Source of the DNA: Myrmaecium sp. VS I D KN 1
Lineage: Eukaryota > Ascomycota > Dothideomycetes > Valsariales > Valsariaceae
DNA length: 64,000 nucleotides
Reading direction: 5' to 3'
NCBI GenBank assembly: GCA_019775845.1
Contig: JADQAV010000047.1
Location: 372,001 to 436,000 of the forward strand
The notes below the pieces were generated by a model that made no database searches, had not been told where the DNA came from, and worked only from the letters and a program-made list of their open reading frames with translations. Positions 58,190 through 64,000 of this stretch are shown one piece after another. The first letter of the stretch is position 1. The number at the start of each line of letters is the position of its first letter. A program made the position numbers and the translations under genes.

Positions 58190-59146
58190 TCACCGGAACT
58201 TGCTCACAATCACCGCGATGATGAGCAGGACAAGGACGGTGATGATAGCGATGGTGATAATGCGATTCGTAGCCATCCTATGCAAAGGTAAAAATGTAAA
58301 CTCAGCCGAACCATCCACATACGAGGGAAGTAGGTAAGAAGCGCACGTCAGCCTCAGATCGGACCGCTGCTGCCGAGGGCTGAAAGCAATTGGAAGGAAG
58401 AGGGGAAATCGGGCAAGGCGGGAAACGCAATAGCAAGATAAAGAAAAATAAAACTTACCTCCGCGCCATCCCTCTCAACGTCTTAATACTCCGATCCGTA
58501 TACCCCTCACTCTCATACAGCCGACTCCGCGTATTCTCAATCGTCTCCCGCTGGCCCGCCAAATCCGCCAGCGTCGCACGGCCAATATCCTCCGTCTCCA
58601 GGGCGATGCGCTGGCTCGCGCGGAGCCGATCCGAGCTGCGCTCCAGCCGCTCGGTGCCGGAGAGCAGCTGCTGGCGCTGGGCGAGCTGGTCGTCCGACGT
58701 GGGCCCGCCCGCCGCCGCCGCCTCCTCGTCCCGGTACCGGGAGCCGAACAGCGCGCGCCGGTCCGAGGCGAGCGAGGTCAGCTTCCGCTTCAGGCCGTCG
58801 ACGTCCGTTTCCAGGTTGCGGAAGCGCGTGTTGGTGGCGGCTTTGAGGGGCCCCGGGATGTTGGGCTTTTCGAGGCGCATTTGGTCGAGCTGGAAGGGGA
58901 TACAACGTCAGCATCATGTCTTTTCCGACCATTGCGCGCGTCTTATATGGCGGAAGGACAACTGACCAGCTCGTGTGCTTCCTCCAACGCCCGTTCCGCT
59001 TGCCGGATCGCCGCTTTCCGCGGCTCGCCCGAGAGCTCCGGGATCTGCTCCAGCTTCTGGCTGAGGTCAGCCTGCACCAGCTTCAACTCCGCCTCGTAGC
59101 TGTTGAAGCGCTCCGAGCCAGCTTCCGAATCGAGGAGGTTTGACAT
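58190..59146 (-). CDS. vti1: Vesicle SNARE Vti1 (Qb)
   Basis: Qb-SNARE for Golgi, endosome and vacuole fusion. Exons 59146-58967, 58889-58459 and 58277-58190 give 232 residues. The N-terminus MSNLLDSEAGSERFNSYEAEL and the three-helix domain (residues 1-90) are those of Vti1. The SNARE heptads run to about residue 204 (LERSSDRLRASQRIALETEDIG, the central layer Gln replaced in the visible stretch by the run around this point, as is usual to check by alignment). The last exon codes MATNRIITIAIITVLVLLIIAVIVSKFR, a single tail anchor. The introns have GTCAGT and GTAAGT donors; the second, 181 bases, lies between the SNARE motif and the anchor. Confidence 0.93.
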
Positions 59147-59635
59147 GGTGTATTATCTCGTAGGAAAGGCTGGTGGTCGAAGGAAGGTCGCTATGTAGGA
59201 GTACAGGGGGTCTAGGCCGATGGTCTAATGGCAACCAAGGATCACAATGGTTTTAAGGTGCTAGTTCGATAGTTCAGAAGGCAATCGCTGGAAACGACGG
59301 CGTTGGCGAAGAAAGAGGACGAAGAGCAGAGGTGGGTGGGAATGTCGAGATCAGGGTACTTGGCCGATACGTAAGACATGGAGGTCCAATGGGAAGCGGA
59401 GGAGCCTCGGTCCGCATCACGTGCATCGTCCCATTATGGCAGGTCACAGTTCAGATGAGGAAGTATTCAACCTCAGCACAGCGTGAGAGATTGAGGAATA
59501 CGGACCATGAAAAGCTGTGTGTCTATAAAATGAAATGGTATCTAGCAGACAAGTGCGACTGCGCTTATAACCTCTTCGCAAGTCTTCCTGTCCTCCGGCA
59601 TCTCGAATTGTTCTCGCACTTCCACAGCCCTTGCC
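59147..59635. other. Gene-free interval
   Basis: About 490 bases of vti1 promoter and Dsc3 3' flank. A short tRNA-like run of bases around 59220 does not fold as a tRNA. Confidence 0.45.
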
Positions 59636-60607
59636 TCAATTCGCCAGCCTCAAGAACCCAAACGACAGATTCAACAGCAAGCCCGTAAAGACCGCGATCT
59701 GTCTCCTCCGACTCCACACCCCCTCCTCCCTAAAGCCCCAAATCAGCGATGCCAGCGGCCAAAAGAAGCCCAACACATTGCCCCAAAGCATATCATCCAA
59801 CCCACCATCCTCCGCCGAGAATCCCGCTCCCCAACCCGCATTCTCCGCAACATCCTGAGTCGCGGCGGCGGCTCCCTCAGCCGCCCGCGCCCCGTCCTGC
59901 GCGCCGCTGTCCAGCCACCGGTCCTCCAGCTCCCTCAGCGCCGCACCGGAGGGCATTTCGTCCGGCGTCTGCGTGAAGGAGAGATTGGCGACGAACTGGG
60001 AGCGCAGCTGCGCCACCTCCGTCGCCGTGAACCCGGCGTTCAGCAGTCGATCGAACCCTCTCGGGGCTTCGGACGTGGAAGCGCTCGCCCGTCTCTGACC
60101 CGCGGTCTCGGCGGCCGACGAGGACGATGCGTCGCCAGCGGTTGTTGGCGAGGGCTGCGCCTTTGGAGCGGTTAGAGCGGCCTCAATCGCGGCCGCATCC
60201 GCAGCTTCGGCTGCAATTTCGGCGGCTGATAGCACGTCGCCGATGGAGCAGTGGATGTAGATGCGCTGGATGGTAGATAGCTCTGTTCCCTCCTCCTCAA
60301 GATCCTTATCCTTCGCCGGTGCCTTGCCCTTTCCCTTCGCGTCCGGCTTGCTCGCATCCGCGCGTGGCGGGGGCGGCAAGTGTATCTTGAACAGTTGCGA
60401 CAGCGGTTTATCGTCCGGTAAAACGCGTCCGCCATGGATCAGGCGAAGGCGGTTCGAGGCATACTTCTCCGGCAGCTTGCTGCGGATGAGGCATTTCAGC
60501 GAGAGTGGGGTTTTGGAACCGGGGTAGTAGATTATCAGCGGGAGATCGGGAAGGTCGGTGGTCGCGAAGCGGATGGTGAGGTGGAGCGGTCGGCGTGAGT
60601 CGCCCAT
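59636..60607 (-). CDS. dsc3: Dsc E3 ubiquitin ligase subunit 3
   Basis: Subunit of the Golgi Dsc ubiquitin ligase, which activates the sterol regulator SREBP and removes orphan membrane proteins. Single exon, 323 residues. An N-terminal ubiquitin-like domain (LTIRFATTDLPDLPL, LIRSKLPEKYASNRLRLIHGGRVLPD, residues 7-65) has a Lys/Pro-rich insert at about 83-105 and resumes with IQRIYIHCSIGD. The middle is Ala/Ser-rich. A Dsc3_C region GFDRLLNAGFTATEVAQLRSQF leads to two membrane spans at about 275-292 and 303-320, ending FGFLRLAN. Divergent from the Dabb gene, with 341 bases between the starts. Confidence 0.93.
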   Translation of the reverse strand: MGDSRRPLHLTIRFATTDLPDLPLIIYYPGSKTPLSLKCLIRSKLPEKYASNRLRLIHGGRVLPDDKPLSQLFKIHLPPPPRADASKPDAKGKGKAPAKDKDLEEEGTELSTIQRIYIHCSIGDVLSAAEIAAEAADAAAIEAALTAPKAQPSPTTAGDASSSSAAETAGQRRASASTSEAPRGFDRLLNAGFTATEVAQLRSQFVANLSFTQTPDEMPSGAALRELEDRWLDSGAQDGARAAEGAAAATQDVAENAGWGAGFSAEDGGLDDMLWGNVLGFFWPLASLIWGFREEGVWSRRRQIAVFTGLLLNLSFGFLRLAN

Positions 60608-60948
60608 TGTTGGCGGTTCAGGACTTGCGGGATGCCCTCCGGGGTTCGATAAGACGTGGGGCAGCCCCTCCCGTGATGTTCATTGCATGGTATTCCGATG
60701 ATAGCCTTGCGTGCGCGTAGGCGTGTCGGCGGAAGCAGCTTTGCGTGCGCCGTTCGGTCGTATAGGTTCTAGGTGAGGATGATTAGGTAGTAGAGAAGTG
60801 AAGGTGGAGCGGGTTAACTCCGCTTGCTTAGAAACGTCATCCCTTCGGCTGTTCGGCTGCACGACATATAACCATGAACAACTCCGCAGCGAGCATTACT
60901 TCTCTCTGATATCAGTGACGGTAGCTTTGATTCCTCTGACCAGAAAAA
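60608..60948. promoter_or_regulatory. Divergent promoter region, dsc3 and the Dabb gene
   Basis: 341 bases between start codons. No element recognised. Confidence 0.35.
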
Positions 60949-61404
60949 ATGACCATTGTTCACGTTCTCCTCTTCGAGTTCAAGCCCACGGTAGATGCCC
61001 AGGGTGTAGAAGATGTATGTGTTCAAATGATGCCTCATCTGCATCGACTTATCATTCTCATCTATTGATAGGTGTGTCAAAGGCTCCTTGCCCTCAAGGA
61101 TAAATGCGTCAACAAATCCACCGGCAAGCCATACATTAAATCCTTCCGCGGCGGCAAAAACAACAGCCCAGAGGGACACGCTGTATGCGATACACCCCTC
61201 AAGTCCCATTCTTTTCGAACGCAACCAACTGATCCACTCCTCCGACAGGGTGGCTTTACCCATGCCTTCATCTCCGAATTCGAGACCGAGGAAGATAGGA
61301 AGTACTATCTGGAGGAAGACCCGGCGCACTTAGAATTCGTCAAAAGTCTAGATGGTATCGTGCAAACCGTCCGAGTGGTGGACTTTACTCCAGGTGTATT
61401 CTAG
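60949..61404 (+). CDS. Stress-responsive A/B barrel (Dabb) protein
   Basis: Small dimeric alpha+beta barrel protein; members range from stress proteins to polyketide cyclases and the exact role is unknown here. Exons 60949-61014, 61072-61182 and 61249-61404 give 110 residues, normal for one Dabb domain. MTIVHVLLFEFKP is the first strand; IKSFRGGKNNSPEG, then GGFTHAFISEFETEEDRKYYLEEDPAHLEFVKSL and a final VVDFTPGVF are classic. The second intron (61183-61248) is 66 bases, a multiple of three, and has no stop, so retention would only add 22 residues; the domain alignment favours removal. Confidence 0.9.
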
Positions 61405-61518
61405 AAATGTCGCAGTCGCTGGCCCCGTCCAATTTGGTACCCATAAAACCCCTGATTGACGCCGGCCCAATGCTGTGGTATCTTACAAATGAATTTCCGC
61501 GTTATCAACAACTTGTAT

Positions 61519-62319
61519 TTATCGGACGCTGAACGATTCTCCGCATCCACACTGCTCAGCTACACCGAAAGTTAGAACTTGTCATCTTGTAAAAGGGGAC
61601 TAAACCAACTTACTAATGTTCGGGTTCTTGAAGACGAATCTCGCCTGGAGCTTGTCCTCAATCCAGTCCATCTCACTCCCGATGATATTCATCAGTGCCT
61701 TGTTGTCGATAAGCACTTTGACTCCGTCTTGCTCAACCGTCTCGTCCAAAGGACTCGGCTTGTCGACATATTGCAAATCATAGGCGAGCCCAGAACAACC
61801 CTTGGCCTTGGTCCCTATCCGAATGAGCTTGGGCTCCGGCTGATCAAGCAAGCGTCGTAGATGGTCCACTGCCGGCTTCGTGAGAGTGATTGCAGCCTTC
61901 TTCGGGCCAAAGTTGAACCGTCTCGGTCGGGCGGATAGCTTCGATTTCTGCTCGACGGGCTTTGGGATTTGCGCCTCCCGCTCGGGTATGCTGATCTGAT
62001 CGAGGGGCTGTGCGGCTTGCTTAGAAGGAAGACGTTGGTTCGGGTCCGAGGGCGGTCTTGTGTCATTGAGACGGGGGTAGCCAGCGATCGATGTGTCCGG
62101 AATGCCTACGTTCCTCGGCGGCGGCGGGGCCGGGTGCAAGCTCATGGGATGGTAAGTGCTCGATGTCTGGAGTTGCCGTCGGGGCGCCACTCGTAAAGGC
62201 TTGTATGATGAGAAGGTACGTTGGCATTGTGTGCATCGACGAGCTGCGCCGGACAGCGATGAAGGGGCGGCAGAAGAAAAAGCCGCAAAAGCGGATGTGA
62301 GGGTGCGTCCTGTAGGCAT
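61519..62319 (-). CDS. isa1: Mitochondrial iron-sulfur assembly protein Isa1
   Basis: A-type scaffold for assembling [4Fe-4S] clusters in the mitochondrial matrix, with Isa2 and Iba57. Exons 62319-61614 and 61559-61519 give 248 residues. The ATG at 62319 begins a Ser/Arg/Ala-rich presequence (MPTGRTLTSAFAAFSSAA). The A-type domain runs from about residue 140 (RRFNFGPKKAAITLTKPAV). The three ligand cysteines are C175 (KGCSGLAY) and C239/C241 (EQCGCGES), spaced 64 apart. The second exon codes only the last 13 residues, with the CGC motif; it joins with GTAAGT and TAG. KLSARPRRFNFGP and FKNPNITEQ point to Isa1 rather than Isa2. Confidence 0.93.
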
Positions 62320-62855
62320 TGTAGAATTCGACCTCAATCGTGGGATGGGAGACGTTGAGGTGCGGTTGGATTGAGGATAGGATGTACGTGACGGAAGGAT
62401 GTTGAGTGTCAACCTCGGGGTTACAAATCCATTGACCCAAAATGTGACTTACGCCAAGCGTTTTGCCGTCATTCGCCTCCTTTCCGCGAATGACAGGACG
62501 AGGATTATAATCGCCGCGTCACGTGGAAACCGACCTTTCCATTTTGCCGACGCATCCCCGCACGCATCCCCCGCCGTAATTTCGGTCAACAACAAGTGGT
62601 CAGCCTCGACTCAAATGCATTTATATCCACGCCCTCACAGGCCAGAGCTGCCGCAAGATCGCAAATCCCATTGTCTATACTAGTCAAAGTATCTCAAGCA
62701 TTGCATCCGTATACCTGGAACATATCATAACACTGCTTTAATTCTTCTTTGTTTATTGTATATATCCTTCGTTCTGATGTTTGGCTCGTCACCGGACCTT
62801 CAATTCCAATCACCATTCCAGGCAGATGGAGATGTCCTTTCGTCAGCTCCTCCTA
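62320..62855. other. Gene-free interval
   Basis: About 540 bases with the isa1 promoter and the 3' flank of the hydrolase gene. No motif recognised. Confidence 0.45.
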
Positions 62856-63925
62856 CTACTTATACCATTGCTTGACAAAGTCCAGTATTTCCCTATTGAC
62901 CTCCCCCGGGTTCGAGGCGCTTAGGAAATGGTGACCACCTTCGATCGGGACCACTCGGGCGTCCGGTGAATTCACAAAGAGTTTGATCTCTTCCTCTGCG
63001 TTTTGAATTGTGTAAACCACATCTTTTGTTCCCTGCGAAAGTCAACATCAGTGTCATCATCTTCATTTCCGTCCCCATGATCATCACTCTCGTCTCAGGT
63101 GTATAATCACCAACTTACCTGCAAGCACAACACAGGACACTTCACGTCTCCCAGTCTTCCATGCAGCCCATCCCTTTCCCTCAGATTGATTCCAGCCATC
63201 CGCGCCCTCCTCCTGGCCTCATCTCCGATATATGTGTCCGTTATCTGCGCCTTCCAGAATCTCCGCACCTCTTCGGCGCATTCCTTCCCGAGCCCGATGT
63301 CGATCAGATAGTCACAATATCCTTCAGCGATCCGAAAGTCCGGCGTCGGCACGGCTGAACTCCAAGCCTGGATGCAGGGCGTCGCGGCGGCATGGCCGTC
63401 CCAGCAGCCGAGCTTCTGAGACCGGAGCGACTCGTAGTCCATCGAGGAACCGCACGGAATGACGCCGAGAATCTACGCAGTCACGTCAACACATCTCCGC
63501 CGTACAATCAATCATTAAAGGCCAAATAGAAAAAAGAAGTTCCTCACTTTCTCAGGCGCAAGCAACGCCATCCTCATAGCCACCCACCCACCCTGGCTCG
63601 TGCCCTGCGCGAACGCCTTCTCCACGCCGAGCTTCGCCATCACGCCGAGCGCCATCCACGCGCTGTCCCAGTAAGTGAACTGCTCGCACGTCGTCCTCGC
63701 GCCGCCATGGCCGAGGAGGTCGATGGCGAGCAGGTTCACGTGCTCTCTCAGCGCCGCATCGGAGAATTGCGGCGCGAACAGGAGGGACGAGGTCGTGAAG
63801 CTGTGGAGAAGCACGATCGTGGGTTTGCTGGCGGAGAACGGCTCGGACAGGCGGTAGGAGGCGGTGGTGCCGCCGAGGAGGTGGGGAAGCTCGATTGTGG
63901 ACGGGGCGGGGAGGTTGGAGGACAT
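62856..63925 (-). CDS. Alpha/beta hydrolase
   Basis: Exons 63925-63548, 63472-63119 and 63032-62856 give 302 residues, a typical single-domain alpha/beta hydrolase. The nucleophile elbow is GTSQG (S110), the acid probably D248 in GTKDVVYT and the histidine H278 (or H279) in EGGHHFL. Early strands IVLLHSF and LLAIDLLGHGG carry the oxyanion region. There is no signal peptide, so probably cytosolic. The substrate cannot be told; similar fungal proteins act on small esters or as aminoacrylate or lactone hydrolases. The introns have GTGAGG/TAG and GTAAGT/CAG and agree in phase. Confidence 0.9.
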
Positions 63926-64000
63926 CGTTGCTGTTGGTGGCCTTTCCCAGCTTTTGGTATGGGGTGAATGGGCTACTGGAAGGAGGGCGAAGATGCTGCA
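63926..64000 (-). promoter_or_regulatory. Hydrolase 5' flank to window edge
   Basis: 75 bases upstream of the hydrolase start; too short to interpret. Confidence 0.3.

Noticed and set aside
57569-58291. 240-codon Lys/Glu-rich forward frame
   Set aside because: Lies antisense to the vti1 3' end and last exon, in purine-rich DNA that is open by composition.
59215-59290. tRNA-like string (GATGGTCTAATGGC with a later AGTTCGAT)
   Set aside because: The T-arm and acceptor stems do not pair, and no anticodon stem fits.
1-64000. Transposons, virus-like elements, CRISPR arrays, operon-like clusters
   Set aside because: I saw no transposase, reverse transcriptase, capsid or integrase motif, no long terminal repeats and no spaced direct-repeat array. 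Gene neighbours are unrelated core functions.

Overview
The window reads as nuclear DNA of a filamentous ascomycete (Pezizomycotina). Genes are 1-6 kb apart on both strands and GC-rich in third positions. Most are broken by short introns with GTRNGT donors, CTRAY branch sites close to the acceptor and YAG acceptors, and the products are fungal (Ppo oxygenase, glutaminase A, Zn2Cys6 regulator, Dsc3, DUF3605, Ies2). I cannot place it more finely; Dothideomycetes or Eurotiomycetes is only a guess. I built 23 gene models by hand-splicing; exon borders were checked by phase and conserved motif but not by any transcript.

Layout. 0-8.3 kb: 3' part of UV-damage endonuclease, an assembly gap between G and C runs, urease accessory ureG, an unknown two-span membrane protein, transaldolase. 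8.8-16.2 kb: Cu/Zn superoxide dismutase, Tudor-SN nuclease-like protein, a DUF3605 protein. 17.1-28.3 kb: a 1756-residue coiled-coil membrane protein with three kinds of internal repeat, a Nudix hydrolase, arginyl-tRNA transferase. 29-40 kb: a PpoA-like dioxygenase/P450 fusion, the enoyl reductase of very-long-chain fatty acid elongation, cytosolic leucyl-tRNA synthetase. 40.4-49.6 kb: a small probable mitochondrial protein, a Zn2Cys6 regulator, a small membrane protein, a secreted PEBP-like GPI protein, the INO80 subunit Ies2. 49.9-57.2 kb: Pex14, a decayed cytochrome P450 in a long gene-poor stretch, secreted glutaminase. 58-64 kb: SNARE Vti1, Dsc3, a Dabb-domain protein, mitochondrial Isa1, an alpha/beta hydrolase.

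Most genes are core housekeeping genes with no operon-like logic. Some pairs share a divergent intergenic region (leucyl-tRNA synthetase with the small gene, Ies2 with Pex14, Dsc3 with the Dabb protein). I found no convincing new multi-gene system, no CRISPR array, no confident RNA gene and no recognisable transposon or virus-like element. The parts most worth a second look are the repeat-built coiled-coil protein, the dead P450, the possible alternative first exon of Ies2, and the unrecognised small membrane proteins.
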